A DNA stretch of 64,000 nucleotides from Aerococcus urinaeequi (GCF_001543205.1 NZ_CP014162.1:1488001-1552000); one strand, 5' to 3'. Numbered from the stretch's first letter, positions 42,046 through 52,165 are shown. The notes: generated by a model from the letters alone, not told the origin. Made by a program: numbers and translations.

Positions 42046-43974
42046 ATGATTGACTTAGTATTCCCAGATGGGGCTAAAAAATCATTCGAAGCAGGCGTGA
42101 CTGGTCGTGACGTTGCTGCATCAATTAGTAACTCATTAGCAAAACGTGCATTAGCGGCTAAAATTGACGGTGAATTGGTGGACTTAAATGCCCCAATTAA
42201 TGAAGGTGGCGCGATTGAAATCGTTGACCCTAAACATGAAGATGCATTAGGTATCTTACGTCATTCTACTGCCCATTTAATGGCGCAAGCGATGAAACGT
42301 TTGTATCCAGGCATTAAATTTGGTGTCGGTCCAGCCATTGAAACAGGTTACTATTATGATACGGACCAAGAGAAACAAATTACTGAAGAAGATCTACCAG
42401 TAATTGAAGCTGAAATGGCTAAAATTGTAAAAGAGAATTATCCAATTGAACGTCGTGAAGTGACACGTGCTGAAGCGAATGAAATCTTTGCGGATGATGA
42501 ATATAAATTAGAAATCATCGCAGATTTACCAGAAGATGAAACGTTAACAGTATACTCACAAGGGGAATTCACTGACCTTTGTCGTGGAATCCATGTACCA
42601 TCAACTGGTTACATTAAAGAATTCAAACTATTATCTGTTGCCGGTGCATACTGGAGAGGTAACTCAGATAACAAAATGATGCAACGTGTTTACGGTACAG
42701 CATTCTTTGAGAAACGTGACTTGAAAGAGTTCATCAAACAGCGTGAGGAAGCTAAAGAACGTGACCACCGTAAATTAGGTAAAGAATTAGATATCTTTAT
42801 GGTAAATCCTGAAGTTGGTTCTGGTTTACCATTCTGGTTACCAAAAGGTGCTACAATCCGTCGTATTATCGAACGTTACATCGTTGATAAAGAAGAATCA
42901 CTAGGTTATGAGCATGTGTATACACCAATTATGGCAGATGTTGAATTTTATAAAACTTCTGGACACTGGGACCACTACCATGAAGATATGTATCCACCAA
43001 TGGATATGGGTGACGGTGAACAATTAGTTTTACGTCCAATGAACTGCCCACATCACATGATGGTTTATAAAAATGATATTCACTCTTATCGTGAATTCCC
43101 AATTCGGATTGCGGAATTAGGTATGATGCACCGTTATGAAAAGTCAGGCGCTTTATCTGGTTTACAACGTGTACGTGAAATGACTTTAAATGATGCGCAT
43201 ATCTTTGTACGTCCAGACCAAATCAAAGAAGAATTTACGCGAGTACTGCAATTAATCAAACAAGTCTATGATGACTTTAATATTACAGACTACCGCTTCC
43301 GTTTATCTTACCGTGATCCAGAAAATACGGATAAATACTTTGATGATGACGAAATGTGGGAAAAAGCACAAGCAATGCTAAAAGAAACAATGGATGACTT
43401 AGGTTTAGAATATTTTGAAGCCATTGGTGAAGCAGCGTTCTACGGTCCTAAATTAGATGTTCAAATGAAAACTGCTTTAGGTAACGAAGAAACAATGTCT
43501 ACTGTTCAATTAGACTTCTTATTACCAGAACGCTTTGACCTAACTTACGTTGGTCAAGACGGTCAAGATACACACCGTCCAGTGGTTATCCACCGTGGTG
43601 TCGTTTCAACAATGGAACGTTTCGTAGCTTACCTAATCGAAGAATACAAAGGAGCCTTCCCAACTTGGTTAGCACCAGTTCAAGCGAAATTAATCCCAGT
43701 TAACGATGACGCACATGGTGACCATGTTGAAGAAATCCGTCGTCGAATGAAGGCTGCTGGTATGCGGGTTGAGGTGGATAATCGTAACGAAAAAATGGGT
43801 TACAAGATTCGTGAAGCACAAACACAAAAAATCCCATATCAATTAGTATTTGGGGACAACGAAATAGCTGAAAACACAGTAACAGTACGTCGCTATGGCT
43901 CTAAAGAAACATCATCAATGCCATTTGATGAATTCTTAGCACAATTAGAACAAGACATCAAAGCATATAAATAA
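42046..43974 (+). CDS. thrS: Threonyl-tRNA synthetase
   Basis: 642 residues, the standard length. N-terminal TGS domain (1-62), editing domain with HSTAHLMAQ and [12 protein letters not shown], then the class II core with zinc-site RPMNCPHHM, motif 2 [13 protein letters not shown] and motif 3 [16 protein letters not shown]; the anticodon-binding domain ends the protein. Expression is under the T-box directly upstream. AAGGAGG precedes the ATG. Confidence 0.97.
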   Translation: MIDLVFPDGAKKSFEAGVTGRDVAASISNSLAKRALAAKIDGELVDLNAPINEGGAIEIVDPKHEDALGILRHSTAHLMAQAMKRLYPGIKFGVGPAIETGYYYDTDQEKQITEEDLPVIEAEMAKIVKENYPIERREVTRAEANEIFADDEYKLEIIADLPEDETLTVYSQGEFTDLCRGIHVPSTGYIKEFKLLSVAGAYWRGNSDNKMMQRVYGTAFFEKRDLKEFIKQREEAKERDHRKLGKELDIFMVNPEVGSGLPFWLPKGATIRRIIERYIVDKEESLGYEHVYTPIMADVEFYKTSGHWDHYHEDMYPPMDMGDGEQLVLRPMNCPHHMMVYKNDIHSYREFPIRIAELGMMHRYEKSGALSGLQRVREMTLNDAHIFVRPDQIKEEFTRVLQLIKQVYDDFNITDYRFRLSYRDPENTDKYFDDDEMWEKAQAMLKETMDDLGLEYFEAIGEAAFYGPKLDVQMKTALGNEETMSTVQLDFLLPERFDLTYVGQDGQDTHRPVVIHRGVVSTMERFVAYLIEEYKGAFPTWLAPVQAKLIPVNDDAHGDHVEEIRRRMKAAGMRVEVDNRNEKMGYKIREAQTQKIPYQLVFGDNEIAENTVTVRRYGSKETSSMPFDEFLAQLEQDIKAYK

Positions 43975-44060
43975 AGGGTGTAAGAGTCGACACAACGTTT
44001 TTATGAGAGATTGTCTTGACCAATCAAATAAAATTAGACTAAATAAACCCAAATTAAAAA

Positions 44061-44096
44061 AAGAAGGCTGAGATTTTTTCTCAGCCTTCTTTTTTC
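44061..44096. terminator. Bidirectional terminator after thrS
   Basis: AAGAAGGCTGAG pairs perfectly with CTCAGCCTTCTT with A and T runs outside; it also ends the minus-strand HAD gene. Confidence 0.9.
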
Positions 44097-44098
44097 TT

Positions 44099-45289
44099 CT
44101 ATAAGTATAATTCGCCTGCTTGTAATACTGGCTCTAAATGACCTAATGGAATGGTTGCCATACTTGGGCGTAGTGTACCTTTGTTTTCATCGCGTCCTTG
44201 TACTACTAAATTTGCATCTTCTTGTCGGTACATGTTGATGCCTTTCACAACTAATTGTTGTGTCTGATCATTAGCATATCTGTTAAATAGTACCGATAGC
44301 TTAACAAAGGGCAGTTGCGTCATCATTGGATAATCACCCATGGAATCGCCAAATACCATGGCTGGTTCTTTACCGTGAGTTTCTACCATAAAGTTTTTGA
44401 TTACTTCAACTTTTCCTAGACCTTTAGTAATATATGTTCCTGCTTCTAAGCGTGAATCCATAACCCCTTCTTGATCAACCTCATAGCATTGACCAAAGAC
44501 TTGACTAGCATCTAAATTAAAAGGTGATTTGGTTACGATTGAGCGAACTAAATCAATTGGACTAGCTGTAATGATATAAATAGTAATATTATTATCTCTT
44601 AGTGCTTGCCATAAATGTAGAATTTCGTCAGGAATCCGGATTCCTTGTTGGATAGTAGCTTCGACTTTTCCAACTTTACTCTTAATATGCGGGCTAGAAA
44701 ATAGACGACGAAGTGCAATAGGCTTAGCTAAAGCATCTTCGAATACAGCAGTAGATAGGGCTTTAAACTCATCTACTGTATAGCCCTTAAACCAATAAAT
44801 AGGCGAATTTTCACCAGGTGTTCTTTGAAATTTACTACCTACTTTTTGATAAAATAACCGAAGTTTTGCGGCAAACTCATCGAATTGTGTCAATTCTTTC
44901 ACTTGGTCTAGAGGTAAACGCTCGCTTTCATCTAAAGCAATATGGTCTGTGTATAGGACTTGGTATTGCGCGATGATATCATCAGCCAAGTCAAGATAGG
45001 TCGCTCTATTTTGTGAGTTTGGAAAAATAGGTTGATTGAAATTCATAGGCCCATTTGTTAATACTTCATAGAATTCATCAGGTGTCATCTTATAGGCTAA
45101 ATGATCTATCATATACATCATTAAATGGTCTTCTATATCATGCATGATGGTCGTATTATCAAAATCGAATACGGCATATTCGGTATCAGGCCTATCTGTA
45201 TCTAAATCAGATGCAGATTCCTGAATGACTGTGTTTAAACGTTGGACAACAAAGGGGTCCCATTTTTGTTGATTGATATTTAACGGCAT
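44099..45289 (-). CDS. HAD-superfamily phosphatase (phosphoserine-phosphatase-like)
   Basis: 396 residues. Motif I FDFDNTTIMHD has the nucleophilic aspartate near residue 42, motif II is IYIITASP, and motif IV is VFGDSMGDYPMM. The long helical cap between motifs I and II (about residues 55-245) is larger than in SerB. Substrate is unknown. The catalytic motifs are intact, so an active phosphatase is likely. Confidence 0.83.
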   Translation of the reverse strand: MPLNINQQKWDPFVVQRLNTVIQESASDLDTDRPDTEYAVFDFDNTTIMHDIEDHLMMYMIDHLAYKMTPDEFYEVLTNGPMNFNQPIFPNSQNRATYLDLADDIIAQYQVLYTDHIALDESERLPLDQVKELTQFDEFAAKLRLFYQKVGSKFQRTPGENSPIYWFKGYTVDEFKALSTAVFEDALAKPIALRRLFSSPHIKSKVGKVEATIQQGIRIPDEILHLWQALRDNNITIYIITASPIDLVRSIVTKSPFNLDASQVFGQCYEVDQEGVMDSRLEAGTYITKGLGKVEVIKNFMVETHGKEPAMVFGDSMGDYPMMTQLPFVKLSVLFNRYANDQTQQLVVKGINMYRQEDANLVVQGRDENKGTLRPSMATIPLGHLEPVLQAGELYL

Positions 45290-45398
45290 AAAAATCTCCT
45301 CATATATATATTGAATTCATCATTCGCTTATTTCCCATTATAAAGGAATAGTAATAAATTCATGTAAAATCTAAGTCATAATTAAGTAAATACATTGA

Positions 45399-45932
45399 TT
45401 ATCTAAGATAACATTGTAGATCGTGGTGGTTATAGACACCAATTGTCTCTAGAAATGATTCGATTGTGGTTGGCCCGACAAATTTAAACCCGCGTTTCTT
45501 CAGTAATTTCATCAGCGCTTTATTGATTTCGTCTTCATTTCCGTCAAATTCGACCACTAATTGTTGTGCTGTTTGGTAGATGAAATCTCTAAAACTTGGA
45601 AAATGAGTATCTTCTTCGATTGCTAGCGCACACTGGGCGTTGTTTATCATAGCTTGGATTTTTTGGCGGTGACGAATGACCCCTTCATCAAGCATAAGCC
45701 GGTCAACATCAGCTTCATCAAACTTGGCCAAGGCCTCCATGTCAAAATCAGCAAAAGCTGCTCTCAGTGCTGGCCTTTTTTTCAGGATTATAGCCCAGGA
45801 TAAACCAGCTTGCATGGATTCTAAGCACAGGGCCTCAAAGACTTCCTGACTAGTGGGTTTATCTTGACCCCATTCCTCGTCATGATAAGCAACCATGTTT
45901 GGGGTATTGGCAAATTGACAGCGTATGACCAT
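45399..45932 (-). CDS. tag: DNA-3-methyladenine glycosylase I
   Basis: About 177 residues. MVAYHDEEWG, LSWAIILKKRPALRAAF and FKFVGPTTIESFLETIG match Tag, which removes 3-methyladenine. The zinc ligands appear preserved: Cys near residue 4, His in AYHDEEW, and His/Cys in NHHDLQCYL. ATG 45932 follows GAAGGAG; the longer frame start at 45986 is unlikely. Confidence 0.92.
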   Translation of the reverse strand: MVIRCQFANTPNMVAYHDEEWGQDKPTSQEVFEALCLESMQAGLSWAIILKKRPALRAAFADFDMEALAKFDEADVDRLMLDEGVIRHRQKIQAMINNAQCALAIEEDTHFPSFRDFIYQTAQQLVVEFDGNEDEINKALMKLLKKRGFKFVGPTTIESFLETIGVYNHHDLQCYLR

Positions 45933-46131
45933 GAAAAAAAACTCCTTCACCTTGCAAGTTTCACTAGGATTTCTTAGTGTGTCCAAATTATAGCAAATTT
46001 AATCCAATTATAATAGTTGGGTTCGTTATAAACGATTACTCATGATTAAAGTAAGGTATTATCAATATCTTGAATCTTTCAATATAATGAAGTTGTGAAA
46101 AGAAAATAATTTGATATGGGGGAAGGTTATT

Positions 46132-46947
46132 ATGAAGCATTTTGTGAAGTTGGGGTTATTGGGTTTATCGGCAACGGTGCTTGCAGCGTGTTCTAGTGAT
46201 AGTAGTGAGGAAACTACTATTCGAGTCGCGACGTCACCTGGTCCTTATAGTGAGTTATTTCTAGACCAAGTGGCCCCTAAGTTAGAAGAAGAAGGCTATA
46301 CAGTACAAGAAATTGAGTTTACGGATTTGCGGTCAGCGGATGTTGCCTTACAAGAAGGGTCAGCAGACTTAAATGTTGACCAACATTCCTTATATTTAGC
46401 TAACTTTAATGAAGAAGCGGGTGCAGAACTAACGGCTGTGACACCGGTACCGACTGTGCCAACAGGTTTGTTCCCAGGTACAAAGGATGATTTGGCTGCT
46501 GTCTCAAGCGGGGACCGTGTGGGTATCCCGGATGACCCATCAAATTATACGAGAGCTTTACTAGTTTTGCGGAAAGCGGGCTGGATAAAATTCAGTGAGG
46601 ATGCCAATCTCGAGAATTTAACGGTTGATGACATCTCAGAAAATACGGCGGGCATTGAAATTGTACCAATGCAATCAGCGTCAATCCCAAGAACCTTGGA
46701 AGATTTAGCCTACGCCATTATTCCAGGCTCAATCGCGTATGACGCGGGCGTGGACTTCTCAACTATGTTATTAGCGGAGGATGTGCGGGAAGACTTGTTA
46801 CTGCAAGCTGTAGTTTCCACTCCTGAAACAGCGGAAGAAGATTGGGTGCAAGCAGTCGTGGATATCTATAATTCGGACGATTTTCAATCGCAAATAGAAG
46901 AAATCAATAATAGTTCAGATGAAACTTATTGGATCATTCCAGATTAA
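46132..46947 (+). CDS. Orphan MetQ/NlpA-family substrate-binding lipoprotein
   Basis: 271 residues. A lipoprotein signal peptide ends in LAAC (Cys about residue 20), followed by a MetQ-like fold (TIRVATSPGPYSELFLDQVAP, LNVDQHSLYLANFN, GIPDDPSNYTRALL). MetQ proteins bind methionine or similar compounds for MetNI. No permease or ATPase is adjacent; the complete metNIQ set at 49253 may accept it as a second binding protein. ATG 46132 has a good GGGGGAAGG site. Confidence 0.85.
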   Translation: MKHFVKLGLLGLSATVLAACSSDSSEETTIRVATSPGPYSELFLDQVAPKLEEEGYTVQEIEFTDLRSADVALQEGSADLNVDQHSLYLANFNEEAGAELTAVTPVPTVPTGLFPGTKDDLAAVSSGDRVGIPDDPSNYTRALLVLRKAGWIKFSEDANLENLTVDDISENTAGIEIVPMQSASIPRTLEDLAYAIIPGSIAYDAGVDFSTMLLAEDVREDLLLQAVVSTPETAEEDWVQAVVDIYNSDDFQSQIEEINNSSDETYWIIPD

Positions 46948-46976
46948 GAAATCCGAAAGAAAGTGTGAATATTTAT

Positions 46977-47014
46977 AGAAAGCGTTTACATCGCTAGGCC
47001 GTTTCCTATATGAT
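46977..47014 (+). promoter_or_regulatory. Promoter with a cre-like site
   Basis: TTTACA (46985-46990) and TATGAT (47009-47014) are 18 bases apart. AGAAAGCGTTTACA (46977-46990) matches the CcpA cre consensus except its first base and overlaps the -35 box. Confidence 0.5.
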
Positions 47015-47044
47015 AGGGGTATCAAGAGAATAGGAGTGATGTAC

Positions 47045-47485
47045 ATGGTGGAAGTTTACACAAACTACTGGGAAAATCGACGCGATGGTGTTCGAAAGGA
47101 ACATGGATCATATGCTAGCGAAGAAGCGGCCTTTGAGGGGATTCGAAGCTGGTGGACACTTCATCAAGAAAAGTATACCGATGTGAATAAACGACGGACC
47201 AATTCAGGTGCCCTAGAAATTACATATGGTGATGACAATTACTACTATCGTATTGAGAAACGGCATTTGGACAAGTTACCATCGACTAAATGTAAGTTGA
47301 GAAGTCCTGGTGAGATTGATAGTAAACGTAAACTGGCGCAATTAGATGAGGAAACCTTCCTATTTGAAGAATTAGCAGAACCTTATCGTGACCTGCTACT
47401 TGTTGCAATGGGGAATGGCCAGCGGGTCAAGGACTTTATCTACGATGAAAAAGGGCGACCAATCCGCGAGCTGACTAAAGTATAA
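47045..47485 (+). CDS. Conserved hypothetical protein, charged, no membrane segment
   Basis: About 146 residues, rich in charged and aromatic residues (VEVYTNYWENRRDG, SYASEEAAFEGIRSWW). The composition fits a soluble cytoplasmic protein. I do not recognise the family. ATG 47045 is preferred because AGGAG at 47032-47036 is correctly spaced. A cre-like site overlaps its promoter. It precedes the infC leader, but has its own promoter. Confidence 0.65.
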   Translation: MVEVYTNYWENRRDGVRKEHGSYASEEAAFEGIRSWWTLHQEKYTDVNKRRTNSGALEITYGDDNYYYRIEKRHLDKLPSTKCKLRSPGEIDSKRKLAQLDEETFLFEELAEPYRDLLLVAMGNGQRVKDFIYDEKGRPIRELTKV

Positions 47486-47501
47486 AATTTGAGAGAAATG
47501 A

Positions 47502-47530
47502 TTGACAAAGAGATTGCAGGGTGTTATGCT
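47502..47530 (+). promoter_or_regulatory. Promoter of the infC operon
   Basis: TTGACA (47502-47507) and TATGCT (47525-47530) are separated by 17 bases. Confidence 0.8.
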
Positions 47531-47536
47531 ATTGGA

Positions 47537-47676
47537 GTTGAGAAAAGAAGCAGAAACACCCGTTTCTCACCTGAGTTGACAAGTTACGTCCTCGGGTTGA
47601 TAGATATTCAGTTCACACAGACTCGATCTGTGTGCTTAATACGACGGGTAGTGATTGTGCTATCCGTCGTTTTTTC
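47537..47676 (+). promoter_or_regulatory. Ribosomal protein L20-type leader with attenuator
   Basis: The transcript leader contains paired segments around AGCAGAAACACCCGTTTCTCACC and ends in a terminator: ACGACGGGTAG (47641-47651) with CTATCCGTCGT (47660-47670) and a T run. This matches the position and form of the L20 leader, by which L20 represses the infC-rpmI-rplT operon in Firmicutes. Confidence 0.8.
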
Positions 47677-47760
47677 TATGTGAAATTTCTCTTTCATACA
47701 GATTTATGCAATCTTGCAGAAAAATTTCTTTTTATACAGCATCAATGGAGGTGTATTACT

Positions 47761-48276
47761 ATCGCAAAAGATATGTTCGTAAATGAAAATATCCGTGCAC
47801 GTGAACTTCGTGTAATTGATTCTGAAGGTGAACAATTAGGTGTGTTAAGTAAAGACGAGGCTTTAGATAAAGCTGAACAAGTTGAACTTGACTTAGTACT
47901 AGTATCACCAAACGCAAAACCACCAGTTGCTCGCATCATGGATTACGGTAAATACCGTTATGAGCAACAACGGAAAGAGCGTGAACAACGTCAAAATCAA
48001 AAACAAGTCAGTCTGAAGGAAGTACGTTTATCTCCTACGATTGAACAAAATGATTTCGACACAAAATTGCGTCAAGCTCGCAAGTTCCTTGAAAAAGGTG
48101 ACAAAGTGAAAGCTTCAATTCGTTTCCGTGGACGTGCTATTACGCACAAAGAAATCGGTCGCGAAGTGCTAGAACGCTTTGCAGAAGAGCTTAAAGATAT
48201 TGCAGAAGTTGAACAAAGACCAAAAATGGAAGGACGTTCAATGTTCCTTCAAATGGCACCAACTGCTGACAAATAA
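47761..48276 (+). CDS. infC: Translation initiation factor IF-3
   Basis: About 172 residues. The sequence [29 protein letters not shown] and [21 protein letters not shown]-type linker region match IF-3, which controls start-codon selection. The start appears to be ATC 47761 (7 bases after GGAGGTG), or ATT 47755; both are non-AUG starts like the ATT of Bacillus infC, used for autoregulation. The first ATG (47776) would delete five conserved residues. Confidence 0.94.
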   Translation: MAKDMFVNENIRARELRVIDSEGEQLGVLSKDEALDKAEQVELDLVLVSPNAKPPVARIMDYGKYRYEQQRKEREQRQNQKQVSLKEVRLSPTIEQNDFDTKLRQARKFLEKGDKVKASIRFRGRAITHKEIGREVLERFAEELKDIAEVEQRPKMEGRSMFLQMAPTADK

Positions 48277-48302
48277 TTGAACACTTTTTAGGAGGAAAAA
48301 AC

Positions 48303-48503
48303 ATGCCAAAACAAAAAACTCACCGCGCTTCAGTTAAACGTTTCAAAAAGACTGCTTCAGGTAAACTAAAACGTAGTCATTCAGAGCGTTCTCACCGTTT
48401 CCACGGTAAAACTAAAAAACAACGTCGTCAACATAAACAAGCGACTACAGTTCATTCATCAGATATTAAACGTATCTCACAAATGATGGACACTTACAAA
48501 TAA
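48303..48503 (+). CDS. rpmI: Ribosomal protein L35
   Basis: 66 residues, highly basic, with the L35 signatures [20 protein letters not shown] and [10 protein letters not shown] strong TTAGGAGG ribosome site precedes the ATG. Middle gene of infC-rpmI-rplT. Confidence 0.97.
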   Translation: MPKQKTHRASVKRFKKTASGKLKRSHSERSHRFHGKTKKQRRQHKQATTVHSSDIKRISQMMDTYK

Positions 48504-48556
48504 GATTATCTAAGCGTTCAGTCACGGACTGGACAGTACCAAAAGGAGGAAATTAA

Positions 48557-48916
48557 ATGGCTCGAGTTAAAGGTGGAACAGTAACACGTCGTCGTCGTAA
48601 AAAATATCTTAAGTTAGCAAAAGGTTACTTCGGTGCGAAGTCTAAATTATACAAAACAGCTAAACAAGCTGTAATGAAATCTCATACTTACGCATACCGT
48701 GACCGTCGTCAAAAGAAACGTGACTTCCGTCGTTTATGGATTACACGTATTAATGCAGCTGCTCGTATGAACGGAATGAGCTACAGCACATTAATCAACG
48801 GCTTAAAAGTTGCTAACATCGACATGAACCGTAAAATGTTAGCTGAATTAGCAGTTAACGATGCTGATGCATTTGCAGCTATCTGCGAACAAGCGAAAGC
48901 AGCTTTAAACAAATAA
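48557..48916 (+). CDS. rplT: Ribosomal protein L20
   Basis: 119 residues, basic; [20 protein letters not shown] and [17 protein letters not shown] are diagnostic. It is a large-subunit protein and in Firmicutes the likely repressor of its own operon through the leader. AAAGGAGG precedes the ATG and a terminator follows. Confidence 0.97.
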   Translation: MARVKGGTVTRRRRKKYLKLAKGYFGAKSKLYKTAKQAVMKSHTYAYRDRRQKKRDFRRLWITRINAAARMNGMSYSTLINGLKVANIDMNRKMLAELAVNDADAFAAICEQAKAALNK

Positions 48917-48927
48917 ATCAGACAATC

Positions 48928-48976
48928 AAAGTCCACGTAGCACCAGCTTTTAGCGAGTGTCTACTGGACTTTTTTG
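48928..48976 (+). terminator. Terminator after rplT
   Basis: AAAGTCCA(C)GTAG pairs with CTACTGGACTTT with one bulged base, then T residues. Confidence 0.82.
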
Positions 48977-49252
48977 TTTATGAGCTAAAAATGTTTTGGT
49001 GTTCTATTTATACTATCAAGGGTTATGAAATATTCGTATTATCCAAATCACTTAACACTTGGTAAAATATGTGTTAGAAAAGCCGTGAGCCATTTTCCCA
49101 AAAAATGAATCATGAATATTAGAGGATGATAGAAAATGCTATTGCCTAGTGGCGGATTCAACCAAGATTAGACTAAAGTAAGTCATCTTATGATAGAATG
49201 AAGCGATAGCGTCAAAAGGAAAAATTTATAAGTTAATGTAGAGGTGAAGCAG
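48977..49252. other. Upstream region of metN without recognised riboswitch
   Basis: About 275 bases. A possible -10 (TAGAAT near 49195) and the inverted pair GACT-AAAGTA-AGTC (near 49172-49185) are the only visible signals. I see neither T-box core nor SAM-riboswitch motifs. Confidence 0.4.
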
Positions 49253-50326
49253 ATGTCAATTATCGACTTAAAAGACGTCGCGGTAAAATTTGATACACCA
49301 AATGGTACCGTTGATGCAGTAAAAGATGTCAATATTTCAATCGCTGAGGGCGAAATATTTGGCGTGATTGGTTACTCTGGTGCTGGTAAATCCACACTGG
49401 TTCGTACCATAAACCGCTTGCAACCAGTAACTTCTGGGCAAGTAATTGTAAATGATAAAGAAATCAATGCCTTATCAGAAGCAGAATTACGTGCTTCTCG
49501 TAAGAAAATCGGGATGATCTTCCAACACTTTAATTTAATGAATGCGAGAACGGTTGAGGGCAATGTCCTTTTCCCATTGAAGGATTCTAAATTATCTAAG
49601 GAAGAGAAGAAACAGAAAGTACATGAGTTGTTGGAATTAGTTGGATTAGCTGACCGTAAAGATGCTTACCCAAGCCAACTATCTGGGGGACAGAAACAAC
49701 GTGTAGCGATTGCGAGAGCCTTGGCTAACGATCCAGATGTCTTATTATGTGACGAGGCGACTTCTGCCTTAGACCCCAAAACAACTTCATCAATCCTTGA
49801 ATTATTGAAAGAATTGAATGAACGCTTAAACCTAACAATTGTCATCATTACCCACGAAATGCACGTTATCAAAGAAATTTGTAACCGTGTGGCGGTAATG
49901 GAGCATGGTGTGGTTGTTGAACAAGATACGATTTTCAATATCTTCAGAAATCCACAACAAAAATTGACCAAAGACTTTATCGAGTCTGCGTCACCAATTG
50001 AAAAGGGCATTCAAGAAGTTTTAAGCAAACCAGAATTATTGAATATTCACCCAGCTGACCGCGTAATCCGCGTGACCTTCTCAGGTGCTTCAACTGGTGA
50101 TCCGTTAATTTCAAAATTAACAGAGCAATTCCAAGTGAAAGCCAACATCTTATTCGGTAATATTGAAATCTTACAAGATATTCCAGTGGGTACTTTGCTA
50201 CTAAGCCTAAGTGGTGAAGATGCGAAAGTACAAGAAGCCATTGACTTTATTACTTACGAAGGTATTACTTTAGAAGAATACAAAATCGAAGACGACCACT
50301 ATATTCAAGAGGAGGTTGATGCATAA
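49253..50326 (+). CDS. metN: Methionine ABC importer ATP-binding protein
   Basis: About 357 residues. ABC domain with Walker A GYSGAGKST near residues 38-46, signature LSGGQKQR and Walker B VLLCDEATSALD; the C-terminal NIL domain (from about 265) senses methionine in related MetN. GTG 49244 overlaps the ribosome site, so ATG 49253 is used. The stop overlaps the ATG of metI. Confidence 0.95.
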   Translation: MSIIDLKDVAVKFDTPNGTVDAVKDVNISIAEGEIFGVIGYSGAGKSTLVRTINRLQPVTSGQVIVNDKEINALSEAELRASRKKIGMIFQHFNLMNARTVEGNVLFPLKDSKLSKEEKKQKVHELLELVGLADRKDAYPSQLSGGQKQRVAIARALANDPDVLLCDEATSALDPKTTSSILELLKELNERLNLTIVIITHEMHVIKEICNRVAVMEHGVVVEQDTIFNIFRNPQQKLTKDFIESASPIEKGIQEVLSKPELLNIHPADRVIRVTFSGASTGDPLISKLTEQFQVKANILFGNIEILQDIPVGTLLLSLSGEDAKVQEAIDFITYEGITLEEYKIEDDHYIQEEVDA

Positions 50327-51003
50327 TGAATTTTATCGAAAGTATCTTACCAAATGCAGCAAGCATTCCTGATGAATTTCTAGAAGCAACAATTGAAACA
50401 CTTTATATGACACTTTGGACTGCCGGACTTGGATTTGTTCTTGGTCTTGGGCTAGGTGTTTGGTTAGTCTTAACCCAACCTAAAGGATTAAAAGCCAACG
50501 CTGCCGTTTACGGTGTCTTAGACAAGTTTGTGAATATTTTCCGGTCTATTCCATTCGTTATTATGATTGCCTTACTAGTTAATATCACTAGACTCATCGC
50601 TGGTACTTCAATTGGTACAACTGCAGCAATCGTGCCATTAGTCGTAGCTACTGTGCCATTCTATGCTCGTCAGATTCAAAATGCCTTGGTAGAAGTTAAC
50701 CCAGGCGTGATCGAAGCGGCACAAGCGATGGGCTTGTCTACTGGAGATATTGTCTTCAGAGTTTACTTAAAAGAAGCCTTACCAGGTATTATCCGTGTAT
50801 CTGCATTGTCAATTATCAATGTGATTGGATTAACAGCTATGGCCGGAACTATCGGTGGTGGTGGTCTTGGTAACTTGGCTATCACACGCGGATATAACCG
50901 ATTCCAAACAGATGTAACGATTATTTCTACAATCATTATCCTAATTATTGTCTTTATCTCTCAAGCTATCGCTGATCGCTTGGTGAAAAAAGTAGAGCAC
51001 TAA
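50326..51003 (+). CDS. metI: Methionine ABC importer permease
   Basis: 225 residues with five hydrophobic helices and the ABC-permease loop EAAQAMGLSTGDIV. This is the MetI pattern. It shares its ATG with the end of metN and precedes metQ by 35 bases. Confidence 0.95.
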   Translation: MNFIESILPNAASIPDEFLEATIETLYMTLWTAGLGFVLGLGLGVWLVLTQPKGLKANAAVYGVLDKFVNIFRSIPFVIMIALLVNITRLIAGTSIGTTAAIVPLVVATVPFYARQIQNALVEVNPGVIEAAQAMGLSTGDIVFRVYLKEALPGIIRVSALSIINVIGLTAMAGTIGGGGLGNLAITRGYNRFQTDVTIISTIIILIIVFISQAIADRLVKKVEH

Positions 51004-51038
51004 AAAATCTGTCACTAATCAAATTTTGGAGGAGAATT

Positions 51039-51956
51039 ATGATGAATAACAAATTTAAATTATCTGCAACAATCTTTGCTTCAATCATTGCTTTAGCTGC
51101 TTGTGGTACAACTGGTAACGAAAGTGATTCAGCTGCATCAGAATCTGCAACTGAAGAACAAGCTGAATACACTGTTGGTGTCGTTGGTGATACTGAACGT
51201 TTAGTATGGGAAGACGTTGCTGAACGTGTAGCAGATGAAGGCATCACCTTAAATGTTGAAACCTTTACTGATTACGTTACACCAAATACTGCCTTAGTTG
51301 ATGGTTCCTTAGACTTAAATGCTTTCCAACATTTAGCTTACTTAGCCGAATTTGTGGCATCAAATGATGCTGACCTACAACCAGTTGGTTATACTTATAT
51401 CTCTCCAATGGGTGCATATTCAGACTCACTTGAAAGTATCGAAGATTTAGCTGATGGTGGATCAGTGGTTATCCCAAATGACGTGACAAATGGTGGTCGT
51501 GCTTTACTATTATTAGAATTAGCTGGTATCCTTGAAATTGATGATGCTGCAGGTATAACACCAAGTGTTGAAGATATCACAGCTAATCCTAAAAATATTG
51601 AAATTACTGAAGTTGACGCAGCTCAAGTACCTCGTTCACTTGCTGATGCTGACTTAGTAGTTGCCAACACTAACTACGCAGTAGATGCCGGTTTAGTACC
51701 TGAGGAAGATTCAATTTTCTTAGATACTGATGACTTAGGTTCTTTAGGTGCACAATACAAAAATGCTGTTGTTGTAAGATCTGAAGATGCGGAAAATGAA
51801 GACATCCAAACAATTGTGAAAGCTTACCAATCTGACGAAACTGCAGCTAAAATTGACGAAGTAACATCAGGCGCTGACCAACCAGCTTGGACGGATAATG
51901 ATGATATTCAAGCGGACTTTGATGAAGTTGTTGGCCAAACTGAGCCAGCAGAATAA
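51039..51956 (+). CDS. metQ: Methionine-binding lipoprotein
   Basis: 305 residues. Lipobox ALAAC (Cys about residue 22), then a Ser/Glu-rich spacer and a MetQ fold (TVGVVGDTERLVWEDVAE, LNAFQHLAYLAEF, IPNDVTNGGRALLLL). It captures methionine outside the membrane for MetNI. A GGAGGAG ribosome site and a strong terminator bracket the gene. Confidence 0.95.
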   Translation: MMNNKFKLSATIFASIIALAACGTTGNESDSAASESATEEQAEYTVGVVGDTERLVWEDVAERVADEGITLNVETFTDYVTPNTALVDGSLDLNAFQHLAYLAEFVASNDADLQPVGYTYISPMGAYSDSLESIEDLADGGSVVIPNDVTNGGRALLLLELAGILEIDDAAGITPSVEDITANPKNIEITEVDAAQVPRSLADADLVVANTNYAVDAGLVPEEDSIFLDTDDLGSLGAQYKNAVVVRSEDAENEDIQTIVKAYQSDETAAKIDEVTSGADQPAWTDNDDIQADFDEVVGQTEPAE

Positions 51957-51986
51957 TTTGCAAAAATAGTATTATAGCGATATGTT

Positions 51987-52030
51987 AAGCACAGGTTAAA
52001 ACCAAATATTGGTTAAACCTGTGCTTTTTA
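51987..52030 (+). terminator. Terminator after metQ
   Basis: AAGCACAGGTTAAAACC pairs with GGTTAAACCTGTGCTT with one bulge, followed by T residues. Confidence 0.9.
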
Positions 52031-52165
52031 TATTGTAAATATTGTTAAATTAAATTTATTTCATAATTTATTTTTGGTCATTTTCTAACTATGCATTGAG
52101 GATACAATCTGATAAAATAAGTTGAATTTATTCAAAGTAAAAAATGAACTTAGGAGAAGACATGG

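Noticed and set aside
47632-47754. Longer infC reading frame starting at GTG 47632
   Set aside because: The extension runs through the leader terminator and has no similarity to IF-3.
49031-49038. TACGAATA on the minus strand before metN
   Set aside because: No minus-strand gene follows; expected by chance in AT-rich DNA.
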